Of a stretch of 64,000 nucleotides of DNA, positions 42,512 to 51,346 are shown piece by piece. The notes below the pieces were generated by a model. That model saw only the letters and a list, made by a program, of their open reading frames with translations, was not told where the DNA came from and searched no databases. This DNA comes from Dehalococcoidia bacterium (GTDB taxonomy: Bacteria; Chloroflexota; Dehalococcoidia; UBA2979): contig SHYS01000002.1 of assembly GCA_009692685.1 (NCBI GenBank), positions 186,001 to 250,000 on the forward strand, given 5' to 3'. The position numbers and the translations under genes were made by a program. Each line of letters opens with the position of its first letter. The first letter of the stretch is position 1.

Positions 42512-43389
42512 CGCGTACCTCCCGAGGGCGCCTCGGTGGGTGCCAGCGTCAGTTCGCGCGCCTTCGCCTCGATATCCCCAGAGAGCACCAGCGCCTCGCC
42601 GACGAGCACGGCGTGCGCGCCTGCCTCGGCCATGCGTCTTGCGTCGGCGGCGGTTTTGATCGCCGACTCGGCGACCAGCGTAATGCCAGCGGGCACGAGG
42701 GCTCCGAGCCGTTCGAAGGTCGCAAGGTCTTCCGCGAAGGTGCGCAGGTCGCGGTTGTTCACACCAACAACGCGCGCGCCAGCATCCAGGGCTGTGCGGA
42801 GCTCGGCCTCGTCATGTACCTCGACCAGCGCCTCGAGGCCCGTCGCATGCGTCAGCGCCAGCAGTTCCGCCAGCGCCGAGGGCTGCAGCATCATCGTGAT
42901 CAGCAGCAGCGCGTCCGCGCCCGCCACGCGTGCCTCGATGACCTGGTAGGCGTCGAAGAGGAAGTCCTTGCGCAGCAGCGCCGGCCGTCCACTGTCGTCG
43001 CCGAACGCTGCCCGCGCCGCCTCGATGTCTGCGAGACTGCCTTGGAAGAACGCAGGCTCGGTGAGCACCGAGACCGCCGCCGCGCCCGCCTCCGCGTAGC
43101 GCCGCGCCTGCCCACCCGCGTCGAGGCTGGCGTCGAAGACTCCCTTCGAGGGCGAGGCACGTTTGATCTCGGCGACCAGTCGCAGCCGTGCGCCAGCGGG
43201 GCTCTTTGTAGCGCCCTCCCGGAGCCGCGCGGCGAAGTCGATCACCGGGGGCATCGACACAATGCGCGTCTCGAGGACGGCCTGCGGCACGGCGGCGCGG
43301 TCGAGCGTGAGCTGCTCCCGGCGCTGCGCGACGATACGGTCGAGCACGGTGCCCGTCTCGCGCGTCGGATCGCTGTTCGTGGAGGTCAT
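42508..43389 (-). CDS. trpC: Indole-3-glycerol phosphate synthase
   Basis: 293 residues. RLVAEIKRASPSKGV, LRKDFLFDAYQVIEARVAGADALLLI, EVHDEAEL, VGVNNRDLRTF, and LVAESAI give the catalytic Lys and Glu set of TrpC. It decarboxylates and closes CdRP to the indole ring. Overlaps trpD and trpF by 4 bp each. Confidence 0.96.
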   Translation of the reverse strand: MTSTNSDPTRETGTVLDRIVAQRREQLTLDRAAVPQAVLETRIVSMPPVIDFAARLREGATKSPAGARLRLVAEIKRASPSKGVFDASLDAGGQARRYAEAGAAAVSVLTEPAFFQGSLADIEAARAAFGDDSGRPALLRKDFLFDAYQVIEARVAGADALLLITMMLQPSALAELLALTHATGLEALVEVHDEAELRTALDAGARVVGVNNRDLRTFAEDLATFERLGALVPAGITLVAESAIKTAADARRMAEAGAHAVLVGEALVLSGDIEAKARELTLAPTEAPSGGTR

Positions 43390-44438
43390 CGCGAGACTGC
43401 CCGGCTATTGCCTGCCGCCGACACGCGACGTGTGGCCTCCACGAACGCGCCAAGTCGAGCAGCAGCGTCGCCGCTATCGATGGCGCGCTTCGCCAGCTCA
43501 ACGCCCTGCTTCAGGCCGCTCGCGAGGCCCGTGACGTAGAGCCCTGCGCCCGCCGTCGCGAGGATGAGGTCGCGGACGGCGGGCGGTCCATCGCCTCGGA
43601 GGACCGCCCGCAGGATTGCGGCGTTCTCCTCGGGTGTACCGCCCTCGATGTCCGCGAACGCGTGTGTCGTCAGTCCCATTTCGGTCGGGGTGATGGTTCG
43701 CGCGGTGACCTCGGTGCCCCGCACCTCGAAGGCCGAGGTGGGGCCGGTGATGGTGATGTCATCGAGCCCGTCGCTTCCGGCCACCACGAGCGCGTGCCGC
43801 ATCTCGAGGCGTGCGAGCACCTGCGCAAGCCGCTCGGCCAGCTCGGCGCTGGCGGCACCCATGACGTGGCAGTTGGCGCCGGCCGGGTTGGTGAGCGGGC
43901 CGAGGATGTTGAAGACCGTGCGGATACCCAGTTGCGGGCGCAACGGCCCTGCGAACTTCATCGCGGGATGGAAGGTGGGCGCGAACATGAAGCCGACGCC
44001 CGTTTGCTCGATAGTGGCGGCGACCTGCTCCGGCGTGAGCGCGATGTTCGCCCCCAGCGCCTCCAGCAGGTCGGCGGCACCCGACTTCGAGGTCATCGCA
44101 CGGTTGCCGTGCTTGGCGACGGTCGCGCCGGCGGCGGCGGCGACGAACGCGGCGGCCGTCGAGGCGTTGAACACCTTCCTCGATGATCCACCCGTGCCGC
44201 AGGTATCGAGAAGGGGCCGCTTCGCAATGTCGACGTGCAGCGACTTCTCGCGCATGACCTTCGCCATGCCCGTGATCTCATCGACGTTCTCGCCTCGCAG
44301 GCGGAGCGCGGTCACGAACGCCCCGAACTGTGCCTCGGTGGCTGCGCTGTCCATGATCTCGCGCATCACCTCCGCGGCTTCGCCCTCGCTGAGGTGCCGG
44401 CCTTCGTCGACGAGGGCGATGATGGCTTCGCGGATCAT
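43386..44438 (-). CDS. trpD: Anthranilate phosphoribosyltransferase
   Basis: 350 residues with [19 protein letters not shown] (PRPP pyrophosphate loop), [22 protein letters not shown], and [19 protein letters not shown], the TrpD hallmarks. It joins PRPP to anthranilate. Overlaps trpG by 4 bp (ATGA), which indicates translational coupling. Confidence 0.96.
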   Translation of the reverse strand: MIREAIIALVDEGRHLSEGEAAEVMREIMDSAATEAQFGAFVTALRLRGENVDEITGMAKVMREKSLHVDIAKRPLLDTCGTGGSSRKVFNASTAAAFVAAAAGATVAKHGNRAMTSKSGAADLLEALGANIALTPEQVAATIEQTGVGFMFAPTFHPAMKFAGPLRPQLGIRTVFNILGPLTNPAGANCHVMGAASAELAERLAQVLARLEMRHALVVAGSDGLDDITITGPTSAFEVRGTEVTARTITPTEMGLTTHAFADIEGGTPEENAAILRAVLRGDGPPAVRDLILATAGAGLYVTGLASGLKQGVELAKRAIDSGDAAARLGAFVEATRRVSAAGNSRAVSR

Positions 44439-45022
44439 CGTGCCACCGCCTCGGGGACGCGCATGTGCAGGAAGTTCCGCAGCAGGTCATGTCCCATCTT
44501 CGTCATGATCGACTCCGGGTGGAACTGCACACCCTCCACGGGCAGCGTCCGATGGCGCACGCCCATGATCACGCCGCTCTCCGCCCGAGCGGTTACCTCG
44601 AGCACGGCCGGCATGCTCTCAGGCACGATGGCGAGCGAGTGGTAGCGAATCGCCTCGAACGGGTTCGGCAGTCCTTCGAAGACGCCCTTCCCGTCGTGCG
44701 TCACCATCGAGGTCTTGCCGTGCATGATCTCGCCCGCGGAGCGCACTACCCCGCCGAACGCCTCACCGATGCTCTGGTGACCCAGGCACACGCCGAGGAG
44801 CGGCGCCGTCCCCGCTGCACGTCGCACGAGGTCGACCGAGATGCCAGCCTCACTCGGGGAGCAGGGCCCCGGCGAGATCACGATGTGGTCTGGCCGCATC
44901 GCGAGGCAGTCCTCGACAGTGATCTCGTCGTTGCGGTGCACCTCGACGTCCGCGCCGAGCTCTGCGAGGTACTGGTAGAGGTTGAATGTGAACGAGTCGT
45001 AGTTGTCGATAAGCAGCAGCAT
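44435..45022 (-). CDS. trpG: Anthranilate synthase glutamine amidotransferase component
   Basis: 195 residues: [29 protein letters not shown], nucleophile Cys in [17 protein letters not shown], and VQFHPESI with the His-Glu pair. It supplies ammonia from glutamine to TrpE. It follows the NUDIX/DinB gene by 21 bp. Confidence 0.96.
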   Translation of the reverse strand: MLLLIDNYDSFTFNLYQYLAELGADVEVHRNDEITVEDCLAMRPDHIVISPGPCSPSEAGISVDLVRRAAGTAPLLGVCLGHQSIGEAFGGVVRSAGEIMHGKTSMVTHDGKGVFEGLPNPFEAIRYHSLAIVPESMPAVLEVTARAESGVIMGVRHRTLPVEGVQFHPESIMTKMGHDLLRNFLHMRVPEAVAR

Positions 45023-45043
45023 GCTGGGGTTCTCCTGGTTCTG

Positions 45044-45979
45044 TTAGCCGTCGCTGCGGCTGGGCATGGGCTCGGTCGCGCCGCCGAGGAGTTGCGCGGC
45101 GTCGCGCATGCGTACGAGCTGCGCGGCGTGCTCGCGCTCGTGGCGCGCGATCTTGTCGATGCGGTCCGCGACCGTGGTGACGCCTCGCTCCGGGTGGTTG
45201 CCGAACGTCGCCAGTTGCTCCGGCGTTGCCGTCTCCAACCACGCGTGCGTCACGGCACGCACCTCGTCGAGGCGCGTGTGTACGGACGCGAACGTCTCGG
45301 GCGGGCGGGCGCGGTAGTCGGCCTCCCACTGGTCGCTGTTGAAAGCGCGCCAGGTGTGGCCCGGCGACATCAGCCGTAGCGCTTCCTCGAGGTAGTACGC
45401 CTCGACGGCGGCGGCGTGCGCCAGCACGTCGACCGGCACCCATCCGCCCTCCAGCGCGCGGTCCCGCCACTGTGCCGGGATCGAGTTGTAGGCGTACATC
45501 AGATCGAGGCGTGACGCCGTGAGTGCGTCTCCGACCGACTCGGCGCTCGCTCCCTCGATACCGGCCTTGTCCTCGTCCTCTCCCTCGAACGCCTTGCAGA
45601 GGAAGGTCCGCACGTCGGGCTGCACCGACATGGCCCCGGGCGCCGAGGGCTGGGCCCAGGCCGCATCCGCGTACACGCGGTCGCCGTAGCGAGGATCACC
45701 GGTCCAGTCGATGCAGGTGAAGACGTTGACGATGTAGGCGGCGCCGTTTTCGCTGGTCACGTACACGGTCTCGGCGAACTCGTAGGGACCGGGCTCGATG
45801 TGCAGAACCTCGCGGAGCAGGCGCTCCAGCGACTCCTCGGCGACTTCTTCCTCGCGGATCTCGTGCATCGGCAGCGACCAGTGGCCCGCGAACTCCGCGT
45901 GGGTCTCGTGGTGCTGAACAAGCAGCACGCGGCCGTCCTCGCGGACCAGGAGCGCGGCGGCGGCGATCTCGGGTGGCAT
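45044..45979 (-). CDS. NUDIX-DinB fusion protein inside the trp operon
   Basis: 311 residues. The first 130 read as a NUDIX domain (AAALLVREDGRVLLVQHHE, then GHWSLPMHEIREEEVAEESLERLLREVL), in which the leading Gly of the Nudix box and part of its Glu pattern are altered. The rest is DinB-like (RLDLMYAYNSIPAQWRD, LAHAAAVEAYYLEEALR, and HEREHAAQLVRMRD, His-rich helices). Its ATG shares one base with the trpE stop (TGATG), so it is co-expressed with tryptophan genes. The role is unknown; the fusion itself is clear. Confidence 0.85.
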   Translation of the reverse strand: MPPEIAAAALLVREDGRVLLVQHHETHAEFAGHWSLPMHEIREEEVAEESLERLLREVLHIEPGPYEFAETVYVTSENGAAYIVNVFTCIDWTGDPRYGDRVYADAAWAQPSAPGAMSVQPDVRTFLCKAFEGEDEDKAGIEGASAESVGDALTASRLDLMYAYNSIPAQWRDRALEGGWVPVDVLAHAAAVEAYYLEEALRLMSPGHTWRAFNSDQWEADYRARPPETFASVHTRLDEVRAVTHAWLETATPEQLATFGNHPERGVTTVADRIDKIARHEREHAAQLVRMRDAAQLLGGATEPMPSRSDG

Positions 45980-47463
45980 CAGTAGCCCAGGCTTCCGGCG
46001 GGCGCGCCACCTTCGCCACGCTCGGCATCATCGATGGCGCGCAGCAGCGCTCTCGACTTGTGCTCGGTCTCTTCGAACTCCTTCACGGGGTCCGAGTCGT
46101 ACACGATGCCGCCACCGGCTTGGACGTGCGCCCAGCCGTCCTTCATCACCAGTGTCCGAATCGTGATGCAGGTCTCGAGGTTCCCCGACATGTCGAAGAA
46201 GCCAACCGCTCCCGCGTACGGGCCTCGACGGTCCGGTTCCAGCTCCGCCACGATCTCCATGGCACGGATCTTTGGTGCCCCCGACACGGTGCCCGCCGGG
46301 AAGCTCGCGCGCAGCGCCTCGTAGGGCGAGACGTCGGCGCGCAGGCGACCCTCGACGTGACTGACGAGGTGCATGACGTGCGAGTAGTACTCCAGGTCGA
46401 ACTGCTGGGTGACCTTCACGCTCCCGGGCTCCGAGACGCGACCAACATCGTTGCGACCCAGGTCGAGGAGCATCACGTGCTCCGCCAATTCCTTCGGGTC
46501 GTGGCTCAGCTCTTCGGCGAGCCGCGCGTCCTCGAGGGCGTTCGCGCCTCGAGGACGCGTCCCCGCGATCGGGTGGTTTTCCACCCGGCCATCTTCGATC
46601 TTCACCAGCAATTCTGGCGAAGCGCCCACGATGTAGGTGTCGTCGAATTGCAGGAAGTACATGTATGGCGACGGGTTGATCGCGCGCAGGCTGCGGTATA
46701 CCTCGAAGGGGTGCGCGCCGGTCTCGCGGGAGAAGCGCTGCGAGAGCACCACCTGGATGACGTCCCCGGCGTAGATGTATTCCTTGCAGCGCTCGACAGC
46801 CCGCAAGTACTCGTTGCGGTCCCAGTTCGAAAGTACCGCGCGCCCGGTTGGCGAATGCACGGGCGTGTACGGCAGCGCAGCCAGCGGCTGTGACAGGCGC
46901 CCGATCAGTTGCTCGATCTTCCACTGCGCCTGCTGGTACGAGGAGTCGATGTCGCCATCGAGGCGCACGTGCGAAACGACTTTGATCGTGTGCATCAGGT
47001 GGTCGAACACCAGCAGCGTGTCCGTGAACATCAGCCACGACTCTGGAACGCCCAGGGCGTCCCGCTCTGCAGCCGTCACGCGTGGCTCGAAGTGGCCGAC
47101 AGCCTCGTAGCCGATGTACCCGACGGCGCCACCGTGGAATCGCGGTAGGCCGGGGACCGGCACCGCTCGATAACGCGCGAGCTCCGCCTCGATCTCGAGG
47201 AGCGGGTCGCCGTCCTCGTGGTTTGCGGCCATCACTCGGAAGGGCTCGGTACCGATAAATGAGTAGCGGCCGACCCGCTCGCCGCCTTCCACAGATTCGA
47301 GGAGAAACGAGAAGCGGCCGCGTGCAACCTTCAGGAACGCCGATACCGGCGTCTCGAGGTCGGCGCGCACGTCCTGGTAGATCGGCACCACGGTGCCGGC
47401 GCCCACCATGCGTCTCACCTCAGCGAGGGACGGGGTGGTCTCAGCCAGTGTGGTCGTTGTCAT
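45979..47463 (-). CDS. trpE: Anthranilate synthase component I
   Basis: 494 residues from ATG 47463, which has GGAGG six bases upstream. It has SFLLESVEGGERVGRYSF at the Trp feedback site, then EYLRAVERCKEYIYAGDVIQVVLSQRF, PELLVKIEDGRVENHPIAGTRPRG, and the late chorismate/metal motif AGGGIVYDSDP. With TrpG it turns chorismate into anthranilate. First gene of the operon and directly behind the T-box leader. An open frame extends 66 bp further upstream without support. Confidence 0.95.
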   Translation of the reverse strand: MTTTTLAETTPSLAEVRRMVGAGTVVPIYQDVRADLETPVSAFLKVARGRFSFLLESVEGGERVGRYSFIGTEPFRVMAANHEDGDPLLEIEAELARYRAVPVPGLPRFHGGAVGYIGYEAVGHFEPRVTAAERDALGVPESWLMFTDTLLVFDHLMHTIKVVSHVRLDGDIDSSYQQAQWKIEQLIGRLSQPLAALPYTPVHSPTGRAVLSNWDRNEYLRAVERCKEYIYAGDVIQVVLSQRFSRETGAHPFEVYRSLRAINPSPYMYFLQFDDTYIVGASPELLVKIEDGRVENHPIAGTRPRGANALEDARLAEELSHDPKELAEHVMLLDLGRNDVGRVSEPGSVKVTQQFDLEYYSHVMHLVSHVEGRLRADVSPYEALRASFPAGTVSGAPKIRAMEIVAELEPDRRGPYAGAVGFFDMSGNLETCITIRTLVMKDGWAHVQAGGGIVYDSDPVKEFEETEHKSRALLRAIDDAERGEGGAPAGSLGY

Positions 47464-47663
47464 CGAGGACCTCCGGGCTGTATCGAGGGGCTGGGCGCGA
47501 TCAAGCTCGTCGAGCTGCGCCAGCACCACGCGCCACCGGCATAGGGCAGGCCGCCGGAGATGCGCGTGTGTGTCATCGATGTCTCCCGTTCCTCGAACGA
47601 TCCCGATTCCAGTCTCTCACCAACGTCCGGCGGTCTGCGTCGCTCGGACACCACTCGCTAAAC

Positions 47664-47697
47664 AAAAAAGGACCATCGCCAAACGGGGCGATGGTCC
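47664..47697 (-). terminator. Intrinsic terminator of the T-box leader
   Basis: On the minus strand GGACCATCGCC-CCGTTT-GGCGATGGTCC is an 11-bp perfect stem followed by TTTTTTG, about 200 bp before trpE. It immediately follows the T-box sequence, as expected for a leader attenuator. Confidence 0.93.
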
Positions 47698-48023
47698 TCG
47701 CGGTGCCACCCGTATTCCGCAACACGTCGATGTCCCGCGGACGTCGAGGCGATGCGCTCAGCAAGCACGGCCTCCGCCGCCCGCCCTCGATGGGTGCGAG
47801 AGTGCGCGCGAGGCGATGCCCTGGGCATGGATAACGGCGCCCGTACCGTCGACGCCTACTTGGCCACTCGGCAGTTCGAGGGCTGTTCGGGCCGAGACTC
47901 CTGGGTCCATTCGGTCGCTGCAGGCGGGCGCCGGGCTCTCAGCAGCCCCGGCTCTCTGTGGCCCCGCGGTGCGACGTACTAGTCCCGATCGACGTCATGT
48001 GTCTGCGCGGCCGTGACCGCGTG
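47664..48023 (-). promoter_or_regulatory. T-box riboswitch (probably tRNA-Trp sensing) controlling the trp operon
   Basis: The minus-strand leader contains ACGGGTGGCACCGCGAGG (47697-47714), a near-exact T-box sequence, just before the terminator, so uncharged tRNA can favour an antiterminator. Upstream, a plausible stem I region carries AGTA (near 47960) and a TGG triplet followed by A (47907-47909), which would be a tryptophan specifier. I could not fold the RNA, so stem limits and the specifier are inferred. The 47464-48162 stretch holds no protein gene. Confidence 0.88.
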
Positions 48024-48029
48024 AGAGAC

Positions 48030-48035
48030 AGTATA
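48030..48035 (-). promoter_or_regulatory. -10 box of the trp leader promoter
   Basis: TATACT on the minus strand lies just before the presumed 5' end of the T-box leader. The -35 is poor (GACACG at 17 bp). The position fits the leader length expected for a full T-box. Confidence 0.5.
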
Positions 48036-48162
48036 CGACAGCGGTGGTGGCTCGTGTCCCGAACCTTATCTGCCGAGACCGCACGAGCGTTTGGACGGTC
48101 GTATGATCGTTGTTGTATCGAACGGACGAATCATCTCGGGTCGCCGGGGCCCGGAGGCACAG

Positions 48163-48558
48163 ATGCGTACTCGGAAGCTCACTCGCACCAGGATCTGGCT
48201 TCTGGCTGGCGTTGGCGTGTCCGCTGTCGGAGCGGCGCTCCTCGGGGTTGATGCGTTGCCGCTGATCGCTTTCACGACGCTGGCTGCGGCCGCCATCCTT
48301 CTCATGCCACGACGCGTACCGGTGCGGGACCGTCCATTCGAGGGCTTCGACGATGGCAAGGACCTCACGAGGTTCGGCTGGGGACACCCGATGGCGACTT
48401 CGATGCTGTGGGGCGCCACTGCTTTCGGCTGGCTCAATGGCACCGGCAGCTCGGCGGGAACGGGGAGCGAAGGCTTCGGCGGCATCGATGGACTCGGTGC
48501 CGCCGACTCCGGCGGCGGTGACTTCGGCGGGTGCGACGGCGGTGGTGGTTCCGAGTAG
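48163..48558 (+). CDS. Small two-helix membrane protein with Gly-rich C-terminus
   Basis: 131 residues from ATG 48163 (GGAGG six bases upstream). Two hydrophobic helices (IWLLAGVGVSAVGAALLGV and PLIAFTTLAAAAILLM) precede a soluble part that ends in a Gly/Ser-rich tail with DFGGCDGGGG. Such glycine tails are common in small membrane proteins of unknown role. Divergent from the trp leader and convergent with gmk, 6 bp apart. Confidence 0.7.
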   Translation: MRTRKLTRTRIWLLAGVGVSAVGAALLGVDALPLIAFTTLAAAAILLMPRRVPVRDRPFEGFDDGKDLTRFGWGHPMATSMLWGATAFGWLNGTGSSAGTGSEGFGGIDGLGAADSGGGDFGGCDGGGGSE

Positions 48559-48564
48559 CGCTCG

Positions 48565-49179
48565 CTAAACCTTCACGGGTGCCCGGCCCGGGCGAGTTCG
48601 CTCTACCTCGATCATGGCGGCCACCGCCTCGACGGTGGCACCGAGGGCGCCTTCTTCGTTCACGACCACGTGCTCGAACCGCGCCTGCGCCTCGATCTCC
48701 CGCGCGCGATCGGCGTTGCGAGCCGCAACCGTGCTCTCATTCGAGCCGCGAGCGCGGATGCGCTCCTCGAGGGCGTTTGGGTCACCCGGTGCGATGTAGA
48801 TGAAGAGCGCAGCGGGCACCATCTGCCGCAGCGCCAGCGACCCTTGCACGTCTACTTGCAGCAGCACGTCGTGCCCGCCCCCGAGGAGTTCGCGCACGCG
48901 ACCTCGCGGCGAGCCGTAGCGGTTTCTGTGCACGGTGGCGTGCTCCAGCAGGTCGCCTGCTCGCACGTGAGACGCGAACTCCTCGGCCGTGACGAAGTCG
49001 TAGTGCACGCCATCTACCTCGGTCTTGCCGTCGTTCGTGCGAGGTGCGCGCGTGGTTATCGTGATCGAACGTCGCAGTCGCGAGTCGCGCTCGATGAGCG
49101 CCGACATCACCGTGTCCTTGCCGACGCCGGACGAACCTGAGATCACGATGAGCAGTGGCGGCGGCGTCTTGTCAGGCAC
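48565..49179 (-). CDS. gmk: Guanylate kinase
   Basis: 204 residues: ISGSSGVGKDTVMSALIERD as the P-loop (usual GPSGVGKGT, here Ser and Asp replacements), SITITTRAPRTNDGKTEVDGVHYDFV for GMP binding, YGSPRGRV and VLLQVDVQGSLALR. It phosphorylates GMP with ATP. GTG start. The remA gene is 39 bp upstream on the same strand, the same pairing as in Firmicutes. Confidence 0.94.
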   Translation of the reverse strand: MPDKTPPPLLIVISGSSGVGKDTVMSALIERDSRLRRSITITTRAPRTNDGKTEVDGVHYDFVTAEEFASHVRAGDLLEHATVHRNRYGSPRGRVRELLGGGHDVLLQVDVQGSLALRQMVPAALFIYIAPGDPNALEERIRARGSNESTVAARNADRAREIEAQARFEHVVVNEEGALGATVEAVAAMIEVERTRPGRAPVKV

Positions 49180-49218
49180 GACCGCAGGATAGAGGCCGCA
49201 CGCCGTTGCGGCTGCGTC

Positions 49219-49497
49219 TCAGGCTGGCGTCCTGTGGGTCTGCGAGGCGCGCCCGGCGAAGGTCTCCGGCGTGATCGCGATCAATGCCACGCGGTTGTCA
49301 TCGACGATGCTCACCGCCTTGGTGCGGCGCCACGCCGTCAGGTCGATGGCTCGCTCGTCCAGCTTGCTGAGCTGGATCACGCGCTTCATCGGCGCCGAGG
49401 TAGGTGCTGCTACCGCCACGACTCGATTCAACGCGAGGTGATTATCGAATCCGACATGGATGAGCTCAGTGTCCAATTTGACCACCGCACCATTCAC
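49219..49497 (-). CDS. remA: RemA/DUF370-family DNA-binding regulator
   Basis: 92 residues. ELIHVGFDNHLALNRVVAVAAPTSAPMKRVIQLSK and TKAVSIVDDNRVALIAITPETF match RemA along its length. In Bacillus RemA activates matrix genes and binds DNA as an oligomer; the role in Chloroflexota is not established. The start may be TTG 49476, nearer the family norm, rather than ATG 49497. Confidence 0.88.
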   Translation of the reverse strand: MNGAVVKLDTELIHVGFDNHLALNRVVAVAAPTSAPMKRVIQLSKLDERAIDLTAWRRTKAVSIVDDNRVALIAITPETFAGRASQTHRTPA

Positions 49498-49531
49498 GCC
49501 CGACCTAGCTGTGGGTTGGCAGATCCTCGCT

Positions 49532-49570
49532 CACATGTCGGTACGGCGAACGCCGCCGTCCCGACATGTG
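49532..49570. terminator. Hairpin between tyrA and remA
   Basis: CACATGTCGG-t-ACGGCG pairs with CGCCGT-c-CCGACATGTG around AACGC, 16 bp of stem with one mismatch. It lies upstream of remA and after tyrA's other flank, so it may separate the two transcripts. Confidence 0.55.
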
Positions 49571-49669
49571 CATCGAATCACCTGCGCGATAGCGCGTCAA
49601 CAGTTGTGATGAGGAGCGGGTGCTCTTCGGCGCGAACGCAAGAGCTCAGGTCGGCTCGTCCTACGCCTG

Positions 49670-50701
49670 TTAGCGATCGCGACGAAGGCGGCGCTCGCGC
49701 TCGCGATCCGCAAGGCGCCCCTCAGAACGAGACGTAATCTCACGCATCTTCTCGGCGAAGTAGCTGCCGAAGACGAAGTCGCTCATGCTCGAATCAGGGA
49801 GCTCGGGGCCCTTCTGGTCGACTTCCACGCGGCCAACGTTGCCACTCATGAACGCGCCGTGGTCCATGTTGGTGGTCGCGAGGAAGCGGTAGAGGTCCTC
49901 TTCGCCTTCGACGTCCGCGATGCGCTCCTGCAGGTCGAGCAGCGCCTCGCGGTACCGCTCGATCCAGTGGATCAACTGCGTGCGATTTGTCACGGCGATG
50001 TCATGCGCCATGTCGGGGTGTGTCCCCGCCACTCGAGTGGTGTCCTTGAAGCCGCCCGCGGCGAGCAATGACATCTCCGGCCACGCCTCGGAACCGCGTA
50101 CGAGGCTGAACAGCGCAGTGGCTGCCGCCAGTGGCAGGTGCGAGATTGCTGCGACATAAGCGTCGTGCTCTTCGGCGTCCATGAATCGAGGCGTCGCGCC
50201 GAGCGACGTCGCGAGCCCCGCCACGGCCTGTACGGCACCGTCGCCCGCGCTCACCGCGGGCACCACGATCCACTGCGCGCCGTTGAAGAGGTCACCGGAG
50301 GCGGTTGCCGGTCCACTGGCGGTCGTTCCGGCCATCGGGTGCCCGCCGACGAACGAGACACCCTCGGGGAGGGCCATGCCGGCCCAGCGCAGCACCTCGG
50401 CCTTGGTGGAGCCGGTGTCGGTGACTACGGCGCCCTGCTCCACATCGGCGGCGATCACGTTGAGGATGTCACCGATCGCGAGCACGGGGACGGCGATCAC
50501 CACCATCGAGGCGCCGCGCACTGCCTCCTCCGGCGTCGCCACGGCCCTGTCGATGGCGCCCAGGCGCCGCGCGCTGGCGGTGTGCTTGCTGTTGCGGTCA
50601 GTGCCCACGATTTCGAGGTCCGGGATCTTGCCCGAGGCCTTGAGCCCCAGCCCGATCGAGGCACCTAGCAACCCGGTTCCGATGATCGCCACTCGGGTCA
50701 T
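49670..50701 (-). CDS. tyrA: Prephenate dehydrogenase
   Basis: 343 residues from ATG 50701 (AGGAGC five bases upstream). RVAIIGTGLLGASIGLGLK is the NAD site, VTDTGSTKAEVL and FVGGHPMAGTTASGP hold the catalytic region, and HLPLAAATALFSLV follows. It oxidises prephenate to 4-hydroxyphenylpyruvate for tyrosine. The last 60 residues are strongly charged (RLADRERERRLRRDR) and no ACT domain is present. Confidence 0.92.
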   Translation of the reverse strand: MTRVAIIGTGLLGASIGLGLKASGKIPDLEIVGTDRNSKHTASARRLGAIDRAVATPEEAVRGASMVVIAVPVLAIGDILNVIAADVEQGAVVTDTGSTKAEVLRWAGMALPEGVSFVGGHPMAGTTASGPATASGDLFNGAQWIVVPAVSAGDGAVQAVAGLATSLGATPRFMDAEEHDAYVAAISHLPLAAATALFSLVRGSEAWPEMSLLAAGGFKDTTRVAGTHPDMAHDIAVTNRTQLIHWIERYREALLDLQERIADVEGEEDLYRFLATTNMDHGAFMSGNVGRVEVDQKGPELPDSSMSDFVFGSYFAEKMREITSRSEGRLADRERERRLRRDR

Positions 50702-50785
50702 CGCCCGCTCCTGCCTCGATCTTTCTTCGCTACGTGCATCCATCATACGGCGGCGACCCTGCGCCGGATGTACGCGGTAGACTTC

Positions 50786-51337
50786 TTACGAGGCGTGGTC
50801 GGCCTCGATGAGGCGGGCGAGTTCGGGATCCGTGCTTCTATCAGTGGGGTGGCGCTCGGTCGTGTGCCACGCGATCAGTGCGATAACCCGGGGATCTGTG
50901 CCAGCCTCGGTCAGAACGCGTGCGCCGAGTTCGCCGTGGTGCCGTAATCGCCACAGCGCCCGCCGCCACCCCGGCCCCTGCGGAGCTCCGAGGACGTCGA
51001 CGAACCTCGGCGAAGCTGCCTCGAGCACGACGAACGCAACGCGCTCCCACACCCAGACGTGCCCCTTGCCCACATCGTGGAGCAGGGCCGCCTTCCGGAG
51101 CGCTTGCGATGGCTGGTCGGAACTGGATGTGACATCGAGCCAGCGCAGCACGTCATACGAATGTCGGCGGTCGCGCGGCTCCATCGCGAGGAACAGGCGA
51201 AGTTCTGCAGGGGCCAGCGCTGTCCGTATCGTCGCCATGTCGTGATGGCTCAGGTGGGTACGGAAACCGCGAAAGAACTGCCATCCTCGATAGCGCATGC
51301 GGGTGCGCGCGCGGCGCAACGATCGTGCGAGGCTCAC
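50786..51337 (-). CDS. HD-domain phosphohydrolase
   Basis: 183 residues. His in RRHSYDVLR, the HD pair in LLHDVGKGHVWVW, HHGELGARVL and LIAWHT give the metal ligands of HD hydrolases. It is a small soluble enzyme of unknown substrate. GTG start, 9 bp after the site-2 protease stop, so co-transcribed. The N-terminus is basic (RRARTRMRYRGWQFFRG). Confidence 0.83.
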   Translation of the reverse strand: MSLARSLRRARTRMRYRGWQFFRGFRTHLSHHDMATIRTALAPAELRLFLAMEPRDRRHSYDVLRWLDVTSSSDQPSQALRKAALLHDVGKGHVWVWERVAFVVLEAASPRFVDVLGAPQGPGWRRALWRLRHHGELGARVLTEAGTDPRVIALIAWHTTERHPTDRSTDPELARLIEADHAS

Positions 51338-51346
51338 GCCGCTGCC

